This document shows positions 26,787-35,168 of a stretch of DNA of 64,000 nt, piece after piece (position 1 is the stretch's first letter; the number at the start of each line of letters is the position of its first letter). A model generated the notes under the pieces. It made no database searches. It saw only the letters and a list, made by a program, of their open reading frames with translations, and was not told the origin of the DNA. This DNA is from Actinophytocola xinjiangensis (GTDB lineage: Bacteria > Actinomycetota > Actinomycetes > Mycobacteriales > Pseudonocardiaceae), in NCBI RefSeq assembly GCF_001921215.1, contig NZ_MSIF01000002.1:310001-374000 (forward strand). Reading direction: 5' to 3'. The position numbers and the translations under genes are program-made.

Positions 26787-28239
26787 GGTTCCTGGGTCGG
26801 CCCGGTACTCCGGGGCGGGTTTGCCACGGGTGGGGGCCGGTCAGCGGTCGGTACTCGACTCCGAGGGCGTCGAGGCGGGGAAGGTGGTGGCGTTCCAGCC
26901 GACGGCGGAACTCGTCGTAGGAGCGGGGGCCGTCGGACCACACGACCTCGGCGAAGGCTGACAGGCGGGGGAACGCGGCGTAGTCGATCCGCCGGGGGGT
27001 GTCGAGGTGTTCGGTCCACAGCTGGGCCTGGGCGCCCAGCACCCCCGCCGCCGGTTCGTAGGCGTAGACGTCGGCCAGGGTGCGTAGGTAGCCGACGGGG
27101 ATCGGCTCGTCGGGGTGGTCGGACTGGCGGTGGTCGAGGTAGGTGTGTTGTTCGGGGCACAACACCACCTCGCGGCCCGACTCGATGGCTCGGCGGCCGT
27201 TGTCGCGCCAGGCGCCGATGATGGTGGACGGGGGCAGCGGGCCGGTGTCGAGGAGTTCGTCCCAGCCCAGGGCGCGGCGGCCCAGGGTGGCCAGGTGGTC
27301 CACCAACTGGGAGACGAACCAGCCGTGCAGGTGCGCCGGGGACGGCAGACCCAGGTCGACGGCGCGTTGGCGGACCGCCGGGCTCGCGGTCCACTGGGTG
27401 GTGGGGACCTCGTCCCCGCCCACGCAGATCACGGGGGAGGGGAAGACCGACGCCACATGGGTGAGGACCTCGCGATAGAACTCCACCGCCTCGTCGGTGG
27501 GGTTGAGGATGTTCTCGCTGACACCCCACGCCGTCCAGACCGGCAGCTCCGCCCCGGTGACGCCCAGCCACGGGTACGCGGCGATCGCCGCCTGGCTGTG
27601 GCCGGGCACGTCGATCTCCGGCACCACCGTGATGTGCCGGGCCGCCGCGTAGGCGACGATCTCGCGCAGGTCATCGGTCGTGTAGTAGCCGCCGTGTGGT
27701 CTCCCGTCGTGGTCGGGCGTTCCGTCCGGTTGGCGGCCGACCCACGAACCCGCCCGCCACGCGCCCACCGACGTGAGCCGGGGATGGGCGGGGATCTCGA
27801 TGCGCCAACCCTGGTCGTCGGTCAGGTGCAGGTGCAGGACGTTGAGGCGGTGGACCGCCATCAGGTCCAGGAAACGCAGCACCCCCGCCTTGGGCAGGAA
27901 GTGCCGGGCCACGTCCAGCAGACACCCCCGCCACCCGAACCGGGGATGGTCCTCGATCAGGCCGCAGGGCAACGTCCACTCACCCTCGTGGATGTCGGCG
28001 GCGCGGAAGGCGTCCGGACCCAGCAGTTGGCGCAGGGCGCCTTCGGCGTAGTACGCGCCGGCCGCGTCGGCGGCGACGGTGGTGACCGCGCTGGGGGTGA
28101 TGGTGACGCGGAAACCCCGGGGGACGGCGACCGGGTCGACGGTCAGGACCGTCGACACCTGGGACGGCAGGCCGGTCAGGCGGTACACCCCGGCCGCCGG
28201 GTCCACCCGCACCGGGCGGGGAAGCAGGGCCTCGAACAT
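26779..28239 (-). CDS. Beta-N-acetylhexosaminidase, GH20, intracellular
   Basis: A 486-residue GH20 enzyme. The N-terminal alpha/beta domain (about residues 1-95) precedes the TIM barrel, with the catalytic Asp-Glu pair at 276-277 in GGDEVP and the substrate-holding HLHLTDDQGW and WTEHL. No signal peptide or lipobox, so it acts in the cytoplasm on imported chitobiose-like or other beta-HexNAc oligosaccharides, releasing HexNAc. It starts four bases after the permease stop, last gene of the importer operon. This pairing of an intracellular GH20 with a DasR-type ABC importer fits chitin or peptidoglycan amino-sugar uptake. Confidence 0.93.
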   Translation of the reverse strand: MFEALLPRPVRVDPAAGVYRLTGLPSQVSTVLTVDPVAVPRGFRVTITPSAVTTVAADAAGAYYAEGALRQLLGPDAFRAADIHEGEWTLPCGLIEDHPRFGWRGCLLDVARHFLPKAGVLRFLDLMAVHRLNVLHLHLTDDQGWRIEIPAHPRLTSVGAWRAGSWVGRQPDGTPDHDGRPHGGYYTTDDLREIVAYAAARHITVVPEIDVPGHSQAAIAAYPWLGVTGAELPVWTAWGVSENILNPTDEAVEFYREVLTHVASVFPSPVICVGGDEVPTTQWTASPAVRQRAVDLGLPSPAHLHGWFVSQLVDHLATLGRRALGWDELLDTGPLPPSTIIGAWRDNGRRAIESGREVVLCPEQHTYLDHRQSDHPDEPIPVGYLRTLADVYAYEPAAGVLGAQAQLWTEHLDTPRRIDYAAFPRLSAFAEVVWSDGPRSYDEFRRRLERHHLPRLDALGVEYRPLTGPHPWQTRPGVPGRPRNLT

Positions 28240-28242
28240 GTG

Positions 28243-29076
28243 TCACCCCTTGAGTGCGCCGCCCAGGCCGGAGACCAGGTGGCGTTGGACAACGACGAAG
28301 AACACCAGCACCGGCACCGTCATCAGCGTCGCACCCGCCATGATCGCGCCCCAGTCCTGCTCCTCGGGCTTGAAGAACACCAACAGCCCCAACGGAAGCG
28401 TGCGGTTGTCGGTGCCGGAGATGAGGAACGTCCTGGCGAACAGGAAGTCGTTCCACGCGTGGATGAACGACAGCACACTCGCCGCCACCAGGCCCGGCGC
28501 CACCAGCGGGAACAGCACCCGCCAGGTGAACCGGAACCGCGACGCGCCGTCCAGCGCGGCCGCCTCCTCCAGCTCCACCGGCACCGCCGCGACGAAACCG
28601 CGCAACATCCAGATCGCGAACGGCAGACTGAACGCCAGATGCACCAACACCAGCGACCCCAGCTGGTTGAGCCCCACCGCCGGCACCACCTCGCCGAACG
28701 AACGCATCAGGAAGAACAGCGGAATCGTCAGCGCCTCCACCGGCACCATCTGCGCCACCAGCAACATCACCAGCAGCACCGTGCGGCCACGGAACCGGAA
28801 CCGGGTCAGCGCCACCGCAGCCAGGAACGCCGCCACCAGCGACAGCGCCACCACCAGCAACGCCACCACCAGACTGTTCACGAAGTACAGCCCGAAGTTC
28901 TGCACGTCGAGCACCCGGCGGAAGCTGTCCAGCGACGGCGCCAGCGTCCACGGCCTCGGATCGGCCGACTGGATCTCGCCCGGCGGCTTCAGCGCGGCCA
29001 GCACCATCCAGTACAGCGGGAACGCCACCGCCGCCGCGATCAGCACGCACGCGGCGTTCGCCGCCCGCCGCCTCAC
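28243..29076 (-). CDS. Carbohydrate ABC transporter permease, MalG/DasC type
   Basis: A 277-residue inner-membrane permease with six predicted helices and the EAA loop ELEEAAALDGASRFRFTWRV, which contacts the ATPase. The GTG start overlaps the stop of the partner permease (GTGA), and two permeases of this size make the usual heterodimeric importer core. No ATPase gene is adjacent; actinomycete sugar importers commonly share a single ATPase (MsiK), so one encoded elsewhere is presumed. Confidence 0.92.
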   Translation of the reverse strand: MRRRAANAACVLIAAAVAFPLYWMVLAALKPPGEIQSADPRPWTLAPSLDSFRRVLDVQNFGLYFVNSLVVALLVVALSLVAAFLAAVALTRFRFRGRTVLLVMLLVAQMVPVEALTIPLFFLMRSFGEVVPAVGLNQLGSLVLVHLAFSLPFAIWMLRGFVAAVPVELEEAAALDGASRFRFTWRVLFPLVAPGLVAASVLSFIHAWNDFLFARTFLISGTDNRTLPLGLLVFFKPEEQDWGAIMAGATLMTVPVLVFFVVVQRHLVSGLGGALKG

Positions 29077-30011
29077 CGGCGGATCCTCAGGTACACCACG
29101 GTGATCAGCATCAGCAGCACCGTCATCACCACACCGATCGCCGCGCCGAGGCCGTAGCGCTGTCCGGCGAACGCCTCCTGGTAGGCGAACACGTTGAGCA
29201 CCAGGTTCTGCCCGGCCACCCCGCCACCGTTGGTCATCACGTAGATCTGGGTGAAGACCTTGAAGTCCCAGATGGTCGACTGCACGGTCGCGATCGCGAT
29301 CAGCGGCCGCAGGATCGGCAGCAGGACCGAGGTCGCCGTGCGGGTCGCCGACGCGCCGTCCAGCGCCGCCGCCTCCACGACCTCCCTCGGGATCGCGCTG
29401 ATACCGGCGTACATGGTCACCATGACGAACGGGAACGAGCACCAGATGATCTCCCCGGCGACCAGGCCGAACGCCGAGAACCGGCCGAAGGTCCACGAAT
29501 GCCCGTCCACCGCCAGGCCCAGCGTCGAGAGCACCTCGTTGACCAGGCCGAAGTCCTGGTCGAACAGGAACAGCCACACGTAGGAGCCGGCCATCGCCGG
29601 GGTCGCCCACGCGCCGAGCGCCGCCAGGAACAGCAGCTTGCGCGCCCACGGGCTCGCCCGGGTGGCCAGCACCGCCAGCGCCGTGCCGACCAGCAGGCTG
29701 CCGCCGACACACACCGCCGCGAACAGCACGGTCGCGGCCAGCACGTCCCAGAACCGCGGGTCGCCCAGCAGCGACACGTAGTTCTCGAAGCCGAGGAACA
29801 CCAGCGGCGCCGCGCCGGCCGCCTGCGGCTGGCCGTAGTCGTAGAGCGAGATGACGACCAGTTGGTAGAGCGGGTAGGCCAGCAGGCCGACCAACACCAC
29901 CCCGGCCGGCACCAGGTACAGCAGCGCCGAGCGGGTCTCGCCTCGGTGGAGCCCCTGTCGCGCCGCACGGGTGCGGGCGTCCGGCGCGACAGGGGTGATC
30001 GGGGGCGCCAT
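29073..30011 (-). CDS. Carbohydrate ABC transporter permease, MalF/DasB type
   Basis: A 312-residue permease with an N-terminal cytoplasmic tail, six or seven membrane helices and the EAA-type loop REVVEAAALDGASATRTATS. It follows the binding-protein gene by ten bases and overlaps its partner permease. The ribosome binding site is weak, which suggests translation coupled to the upstream gene. Substrate is inferred from the neighbouring hexosaminidase and DasR-like operator. Confidence 0.92.
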   Translation of the reverse strand: MAPPITPVAPDARTRAARQGLHRGETRSALLYLVPAGVVLVGLLAYPLYQLVVISLYDYGQPQAAGAAPLVFLGFENYVSLLGDPRFWDVLAATVLFAAVCVGGSLLVGTALAVLATRASPWARKLLFLAALGAWATPAMAGSYVWLFLFDQDFGLVNEVLSTLGLAVDGHSWTFGRFSAFGLVAGEIIWCSFPFVMVTMYAGISAIPREVVEAAALDGASATRTATSVLLPILRPLIAIATVQSTIWDFKVFTQIYVMTNGGGVAGQNLVLNVFAYQEAFAGQRYGLGAAIGVVMTVLLMLITVVYLRIRR

Positions 30012-30021
30012 CAGCGGCCGG

Positions 30022-31311
30022 TCACCCGGCGAACGCGGCGTCCATCTCGGCCGCGGCGGCCGAGGTCGCCGTGTTCACGTCCAGCTCGCCGGTGGCGACC
30101 TGTTGCAGCGCGGTCGGCAGCACGGCCTGCGCGTCGATCTGGGTCCAGGCCGGGGTGGCCGGGACGAAACGCGTGCCGGCCTGAACGGTCTCGATGAACG
30201 GCACCAGGAACTCGTCGTCACCGGCGATGCCGTCCTGGACGTCGGTGAAGGTCGGCATGGTGCCCATCGCGTCGTACATGGCGCGCTGGTAGTCCTTGCC
30301 GCCCAACAGTCGCACGAACTCCCAGCCGAGCTGGCGGCGGTCGCTGGAGCGCAGCACGCCGAGCAGGTTGCCGCCGGCGAAGGCGGGGGCGATCTGGCCG
30401 TCGGTCGTGCCGGGCAGCGGGACCACCCCGTACTTCCCCTTGACCGCGCCCTCGTCGACCGCGGCCCGGTTGAAGTCGCCGCCGATGGTCATCGCCGCCT
30501 TGCCACCGGCGAACGCGGCCACCGACTGGCTGCCGGTGAGCTGCGCGCACTGGGCCGGCGGGCAGATGTCCGGCGTGATCAGCTCGGCGTACCGGGCGAA
30601 ACCCGCACGCGCGGCCGGGCTGTCGATGGTGGCCGACCACGCGTCGCCGTCTCGTTCGGCGATGTCGCCGCCGTGGGCCCACACGTAGGGCAGCAGGGCG
30701 AACAGGTACTTGCCGCCGACCGCGATCCCGTACAGGTCGGGTTTCGCCGCGCGGATCGCGCGCGCCGTCTCGGTCAGCTCGGCGAGCGTGGCCGGCGGCT
30801 CGAGCCCCAGCTCGGTGAACACGTCGGTGCGGTAGTAGAGCGCGCGGGTGCCGGTGAACCACGGCACGCCGTAGACCTTGTCGTCGATCGTGGCGGTGTC
30901 CAGCACGTCGGGCACCAGGTCGGCGCCCTCGTCCCAGGCGTCGAGGTCGGCGGTGAGGTCGGCGAAGCCGTTGGACGCGGCGTAGCCGGCGAGGTCGGTG
31001 TTGCCGAACTCGGCGACGTCCGGGGCGCTCGCCGGGTCGTTGAACGCGCCGTTGAACCGGGGGGCGCGGCCGTCGACCGGCAGGTACTCGACGTTGACCG
31101 TGACGCCCTCGTGCGCCTGCTCGAACTCGGCGACGGCCCGGTCGACCACCGCCTCCTTCGGACCGTTGCTGGCCTCCTGGAACAGCCACACGGTCAGCTC
31201 GCCGGTGGTCTCCCCGCCGCCCTGATCACCGGTGTTGTCCGCCTGCGGCGGCGCGCACGCGGCAACGACGGTGACGACCAGGACGGTGGCGCAGGCATGG
31301 CGAAACCTCAT
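30022..31311 (-). CDS. Sugar-binding lipoprotein of ABC transporter (DasA/MalE class)
   Basis: A 429-residue extracellular solute-binding protein. The lipobox VVAAC puts the lipidated Cys at residue 19, and the mature protein starts with a disordered linker followed by the strand ELTVWLF typical of family 1 sugar-binding proteins. Conserved elements PWFTGTRALYYRTDVF and AAMTIGGDFNRAA are in the family pattern. ATG is preceded by GGGGGTCC. It is first in the importer operon and directly downstream of a DasR-like site; chito-oligosaccharide or GlcNAc-type ligands are inferred, not shown. Confidence 0.9.
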   Translation of the reverse strand: MRFRHACATVLVVTVVAACAPPQADNTGDQGGGETTGELTVWLFQEASNGPKEAVVDRAVAEFEQAHEGVTVNVEYLPVDGRAPRFNGAFNDPASAPDVAEFGNTDLAGYAASNGFADLTADLDAWDEGADLVPDVLDTATIDDKVYGVPWFTGTRALYYRTDVFTELGLEPPATLAELTETARAIRAAKPDLYGIAVGGKYLFALLPYVWAHGGDIAERDGDAWSATIDSPAARAGFARYAELITPDICPPAQCAQLTGSQSVAAFAGGKAAMTIGGDFNRAAVDEGAVKGKYGVVPLPGTTDGQIAPAFAGGNLLGVLRSSDRRQLGWEFVRLLGGKDYQRAMYDAMGTMPTFTDVQDGIAGDDEFLVPFIETVQAGTRFVPATPAWTQIDAQAVLPTALQQVATGELDVNTATSAAAAEMDAAFAG

Positions 31312-31375
31312 CGGACCCCCAGCAGCCGCGACGCTCCGGACACTTCGGATGCTAGGCGCCACAAGGGGTCCGCAC

Positions 31376-31389
31376 AAGGTCTAAACCAA
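31376..31389 (-). promoter_or_regulatory. DasR-responsive element (dre)-like operator
   Basis: AAGGTCTAAACCAA contains GGTCTAAACC, which matches nine of ten bases of the dre core GGTCTAGACC from the known consensus ACTGGTCTAGACCACT. It lies about 65 bases upstream of the binding-lipoprotein start, the classical position for DasR control of N-acetylglucosamine importers. It also overlaps the stop region of the upstream aldolase gene. Match seen directly; DasR binding is inferred. Confidence 0.65.
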
Positions 31390-31394
31390 TGTCG

Positions 31395-32021
31395 TCAGCC
31401 TGCCTCGGCCACCGCCGCGACGAACTCCCTGGCCCGCTCGCCGATCTCGGCCAGCCGGGACTCGGCGGCCAGCGCGGCACCGACGACCCCGCTGCCGGCG
31501 CAGACCGCGAGCGCCCCGGCGGCCAGGTAGCTCGCCGCGTTCCCGGTGGTGACCCCGCCGGTGGCGACCAGCGGAACGTCCGGGTACGGGCCGTGCAGGT
31601 CGCTGAAGTAGGCCGGGCCCAGTCGCGCGGCCGGGAACACCTTGACCGCGGTCGCACCGAGGTCCACGGCGGCGGCGACCTCGGTCGGGGTCATCGCGCC
31701 GAGCACCACCGGCACCTTCTGCCGGACCGCCTCGGCGGCGACCTCCGGGCGCAGGCCCGGGGTGAGCAGGAACGACGCCCCTGCCGAGATCGCGTCCCGG
31801 GCGTCCTGGGCGGACATGACCGTGCCGGCACCGATCACGATTCCGTCCACTGTGGACGCCTGCTCGATGAGCCGGGGGGCGTCCGGTGTGGTCAGCGCGA
31901 ACTCGACGATCGGCAGGCCGGCCCCGACCAGGGTCCCGGCGAGCCCGACCGGGTCCGGGATGGCCGGCGCGCGGATGATGCACAGCGTGCGGCGGGCGGT
32001 CAGTTCGGCGAGCAGGTCCAT
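31395..32021 (-). CDS. eda: KDPG / KHG aldolase
   Basis: A 208-residue class I aldolase that splits 2-keto-3-deoxy-6-phosphogluconate into pyruvate and glyceraldehyde 3-phosphate. The Schiff-base Lys is about residue 127 in AVKVFPA and the catalytic Glu about residue 40 in PIVEFALTT; GAGTV and TGGVTTGN complete the barrel. It follows the deaminase-like gene by 18 bases on the same strand and faces the kinase gene that would make its substrate. Together these suggest a KDG branch rather than a full Entner-Doudoroff pathway, since no 6-phosphogluconate dehydratase is present. Confidence 0.92.
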   Translation of the reverse strand: MDLLAELTARRTLCIIRAPAIPDPVGLAGTLVGAGLPIVEFALTTPDAPRLIEQASTVDGIVIGAGTVMSAQDARDAISAGASFLLTPGLRPEVAAEAVRQKVPVVLGAMTPTEVAAAVDLGATAVKVFPAARLGPAYFSDLHGPYPDVPLVATGGVTTGNAASYLAAGALAVCAGSGVVGAALAAESRLAEIGERAREFVAAVAEAG

Positions 32022-32039
32022 CGTTCTCCTTGATACTGA

Positions 32040-33326
32040 TCAGAAGTAGGTGCGGACGAGGTCGACGACCATGCCGTCGTCGACCACCGGGATCAGCGTC
32101 CACTTGTCGAACGCCGTACACGGGTGGGAGATGCCGAGACCGACCCGGTCGCCGACCGCCAGCGAGTCGTGCCGGACGTAGGCGTGCTGGTCGTTGACCT
32201 TGAACACGGTCGCGGTCAGCGGCTCCTCGGTCGTGGCGCCGCGCCGCCGGACCACCTCCGGGTTGGGCAGGTCGGAGTCGAACGGTACGTCCCGGCGTCC
32301 GGCGGTGAGCAGCGCCAGCCCCGGCTCCGGCGCGGAGGTGACCTCCGCCCAGATCCGCACGGCCGGCCGCAGCGGCGCCGCGTCGCTGATCCGGGGTGAC
32401 TCGCCCAGCGGCGACTGGCGGCGGTAGGTGCCGGCGTCGTGGGTGACGTAGGCGCCGCTGCGCACCACCGGCAGCACCGGCAGCCCGCCGGGCCACGGCC
32501 CGGCGAACACCTGCGCCACCTGGTCGAAGTAGGCGCTGCCGCCGGCGGTGACGATCACCTCGGCCACGCCGTCGAAGTGTCCCCGCCCGGCCAGTTCCCC
32601 GGTCAGCGTGCGCAGTCCGTCCAGCCACGCGTGCACCCGGCCCAGCGCCTCGGCGGTGGTGTCGTGGGTGACCGGGCCCTCGTAGCCGCCGACGCCGACC
32701 AGCCGCAGCGCCGGGCTCGCGGCCACCGCCTCGGCGACCGCCACCCCCTCGGCCAGGTCCCGCACGCCGGTCCGCCCGCCGGGGACACCCTGTTCCACCA
32801 GCACGTCCACCGGCCGGCGGGTGCCGCGCAGGCCCTCGGTCATCAGCTCGACGCCGCGCACCGAGTCCACCCAGCAGCGGAACCCGAATGACGGGTCGCG
32901 GTCGAGTTCCCTGCCCAGCCAGGCCAGCCCGGCGGGGTCGACCAGCTGGTTGGCCAGCAGGACCTGGTCGACGCCGAAGGCCCGGTAGACCCGCAGCTGG
33001 CTCAGGTTCGCGCAGGTCTGGCCCCAGGCGCCGTGGTCGAACTGCCGGGCGAACAGCTGCGGGGCCATCGTGGTCTTGCCGTGCGGGGCGTGTGCGAGGC
33101 CGTGGGCGGCGCACCAGCCGGCGAACGTGGCGAGGTTGTGTTCCAGCGCACCGGCGTCCAGCGTCATCAGCGGCAGGACGAAACCGCCGGTGGCCAGCTC
33201 GCGCCGCTCGGTGACCAGGTCGCCGATGGTCGTGCCCGGCGGCAGGTCCGGCATGCCCTTGAAGCGGTGGTCGACGGGTTCGTCGCGGATCGCGGCGACG
33301 GCGTCTCGGTCCAGCTGCCCGGCCAT
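32040..33326 (-). CDS. PLP-dependent D-amino-acid deaminase/dehydratase (DSD1 / D-threonine aldolase-like)
   Basis: A 428-residue fold-type III PLP enzyme. The N-terminal alanine-racemase-like barrel carries the PLP lysine near residue 84 (HAPHGKTTMAP). The C-terminal beta domain has the metal pair His401 and Cys403 (SHPCTAFDKW) that defines metal-dependent D-serine dehydratases and D-threonine aldolases. Such enzymes eliminate ammonia from beta-hydroxy D-amino acids to give keto acids. Context is striking: KDPG aldolase directly downstream, KDG kinase and RidA on the opposite strand, hexosaminidase and amino-sugar importer beyond. An amino-sugar acid such as D-glucosaminate is therefore a plausible substrate; plain D-serine or D-threonine remain possible. 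Confidence 0.82.
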   Translation of the reverse strand: MAGQLDRDAVAAIRDEPVDHRFKGMPDLPPGTTIGDLVTERRELATGGFVLPLMTLDAGALEHNLATFAGWCAAHGLAHAPHGKTTMAPQLFARQFDHGAWGQTCANLSQLRVYRAFGVDQVLLANQLVDPAGLAWLGRELDRDPSFGFRCWVDSVRGVELMTEGLRGTRRPVDVLVEQGVPGGRTGVRDLAEGVAVAEAVAASPALRLVGVGGYEGPVTHDTTAEALGRVHAWLDGLRTLTGELAGRGHFDGVAEVIVTAGGSAYFDQVAQVFAGPWPGGLPVLPVVRSGAYVTHDAGTYRRQSPLGESPRISDAAPLRPAVRIWAEVTSAPEPGLALLTAGRRDVPFDSDLPNPEVVRRRGATTEEPLTATVFKVNDQHAYVRHDSLAVGDRVGLGISHPCTAFDKWTLIPVVDDGMVVDLVRTYF

Positions 33327-33333
33327 GAGGCTC

Positions 33334-33362
33334 CTATTGCGTCATATGCAACGGCTATTGCG
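33334..33362 (+). promoter_or_regulatory. Direct repeats in the deaminase/kinase spacer
   Basis: CTATTGCG occurs at 33334 and 33355, 21 bases (two helical turns) apart. The first copy is part of a loose inverted repeat TTGCGTCATATGCAA. The spacer is AT-rich and lies between the divergent deaminase and kinase genes, so it is a likely operator for the IclR regulator encoded downstream. Visual call. Confidence 0.45.
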
Positions 33363-33432
33363 CTATGTGCCGCACTGGTGTGTAGCATCTCGTTGCCCGA
33401 CCAGTCAACGCGAGTCCGAGGAGGTCAGCGGC

Positions 33433-34392
33433 GTGGAGGTGCTCTGTCTGGGCGAGTCCATGGCGCTGTTCGTGCCGGCGCAGGACGGTCCGCCCGAGTC
33501 CGTTCGCACCTGGTCACGGACCGTCGGCGGCGCCGAGTCCAACGTGGCCTGCCACCTGGCCGGCCTCGGCGTGCCGTCGGCCTGGGTCAGCGCCGTCGGC
33601 GACGACGCGTTCGGCCGCGCGGTCACCGCCTTCGTCGGCGGCTACGGCGTGGACGTCTCCGGCGTGCTGGTCGACCCCGACCGGCCGACCGGCCTCTACG
33701 TCAAGGAGTCCGACGGCAGCCCGGTGCGCTACTACCGGCGCGGCTCGGCCGCCTCCGCGCTGGGCCCTGACCTGCTGCCGAAGCTGCCGCTGGACGGCGT
33801 GCGGCTGGTCCACACCAGCGGCATCACGCCCGCCCTGTCGGACTCCTGCCTGGCGTTGATGCGCGAGCTGTTCGCGCTCCCACGGACCCACCTGCTGTCC
33901 TTCGACCTCAACTGGCGCCCGGCGCTGTGGCCCGGCCGCGACCCCGACGTGCTGCGTGAGCTGGCCGCCGCCGCCGACATCGTGCTGGTCGGCGCCGACG
34001 AGGCGGCCACCGTCTGGGGCACCGACGGCCCGGCCGCGATCCGCGCCCTGCTGCCCGAACCCGCCACGCTCGTGGTCAAGCAGGCCGCCGACGGCGCGAC
34101 GCTGATCGAACGCGACCCGGCCACCGGCGAGGACCGGCCCGAGGTGTTCACGCCCGCGCTGCGGGTGGACGTGGTGGAGGAGGTCGGCGCGGGCGACGCG
34201 TTCGCCGCCGGGTTCCTCGCCGCCACCCTGCACGGCACCGCCGGCCCCGGCCACCGGCTGCGCGCCGGCCACCTGCAGGCCGCCGCCGTGCTGCGCACCC
34301 GCGACGACGTCTGCGGGCCCCTGCCGGCGGACACCGTCGAGCGCCTGCTGGCCGCCGACGACGCGCAGTGGGCGGCGGCCCACATCCGGTGA
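33433..34392 (+). CDS. kdgK: PfkB-family sugar kinase, 2-keto-3-deoxygluconate kinase type
   Basis: A 319-residue ribokinase-fold kinase. N-terminal GESMALFVPAQDGPP and VGGAESNVACHLAGLG, ligand loop DRPTGLYVKE, and the ATP/anion-hole motif VGAGDAFAAGF are present. KdgK phosphorylates 2-keto-3-deoxygluconate to KDPG, the substrate of the aldolase encoded across the divergent spacer. GTG start with AGGAGG about seven bases before. The IclR gene starts on its stop (GTGA). Specificity for KDG is inferred from sequence type and neighbours; other ketose kinases of this family are alternatives. Confidence 0.82.
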   Translation: MEVLCLGESMALFVPAQDGPPESVRTWSRTVGGAESNVACHLAGLGVPSAWVSAVGDDAFGRAVTAFVGGYGVDVSGVLVDPDRPTGLYVKESDGSPVRYYRRGSAASALGPDLLPKLPLDGVRLVHTSGITPALSDSCLALMRELFALPRTHLLSFDLNWRPALWPGRDPDVLRELAAAADIVLVGADEAATVWGTDGPAAIRALLPEPATLVVKQAADGATLIERDPATGEDRPEVFTPALRVDVVEEVGAGDAFAAGFLAATLHGTAGPGHRLRAGHLQAAAVLRTRDDVCGPLPADTVERLLAADDAQWAAAHIR

Positions 34393-35168
34393 GCCAGAGC
34401 CTGGACCGGGCGTTGGCCCTGCTCGACGAACTGGCCGACGGCCCCAAGAACCTCGACCAGCTCGCCGTGCGGGTCGGGGTGCACAAGTCGACCGTGCTGC
34501 GGCTGCTGCGCACGCTGGAGGCGCGCCGGTTCGTGCAGCGCGCCGACGCGCGCCACTACCGGCTCGGCCCGTCGCTGTTCGACCTGGCCTTCCGGGCCCT
34601 GGACGAACGCGACGTGCGCCGCGCGGTCGAGCCGGCGGCCAGGGAACTCAACGCCGCCACCGGACACACCGTCCACCTCGCGTCCTATGAGGACGGTGAG
34701 GTGATCTACATCGACAAGTACGAGTCCCGGCACAACGTGCGGATGTACTCGCGCATCGGCCGGCGCGCCCCGCTGCACTGCACCGCCGTGGCCAAGGTCC
34801 TGCTGGCCGCGCTGCCCGACGAGGAACGTCGCCGGATCGCCGAGGGCCTGGACTACCACCGGTTCACCGCCGCCACCATCACCGGCGCGCCCGCCTTCCT
34901 CACCGAGCTGGCGACCGTGCGCTCGCGGGGTTTCGCGGTGGACGACACCGAGCACGAGGACTTCATCCACTGTCTGGCCGCCCCCGTGCGCGGCGCGCGC
35001 GGCGAGGTGCTCGCCGCGCTGTCGCTGTCGGTGCCGGTGGTGCTGCTCGACCGCGACGGGCTGCTGGCCCTCGTCCCGGCGCTGCGTGCCGCCGCGGACC
35101 GGGCGTCGGCGGAGTGTGGGTACCAGAACGGTAACCAGGACGGCTGTCAGGACAAGGAGACGCAGTGA
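34389..35168 (+). CDS. IclR family transcriptional regulator
   Basis: A 259-residue regulator with an N-terminal winged helix (LDQLAVRVGVHKSTVLRLLR, about residues 20-40) and a C-terminal IclR effector domain (RRAPLHCTAVAKVLLAALP, GFAVDDTEHE). IclR proteins of sugar-acid loci usually sense a keto-acid intermediate such as KDG or KDPG. Coupled to the kinase at its start and to RidA at its end, both by GTGA overlaps. It probably controls the divergent promoter region in front of the kinase. Confidence 0.9.
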   Translation: MSQSLDRALALLDELADGPKNLDQLAVRVGVHKSTVLRLLRTLEARRFVQRADARHYRLGPSLFDLAFRALDERDVRRAVEPAARELNAATGHTVHLASYEDGEVIYIDKYESRHNVRMYSRIGRRAPLHCTAVAKVLLAALPDEERRRIAEGLDYHRFTAATITGAPAFLTELATVRSRGFAVDDTEHEDFIHCLAAPVRGARGEVLAALSLSVPVVLLDRDGLLALVPALRAAADRASAECGYQNGNQDGCQDKETQ

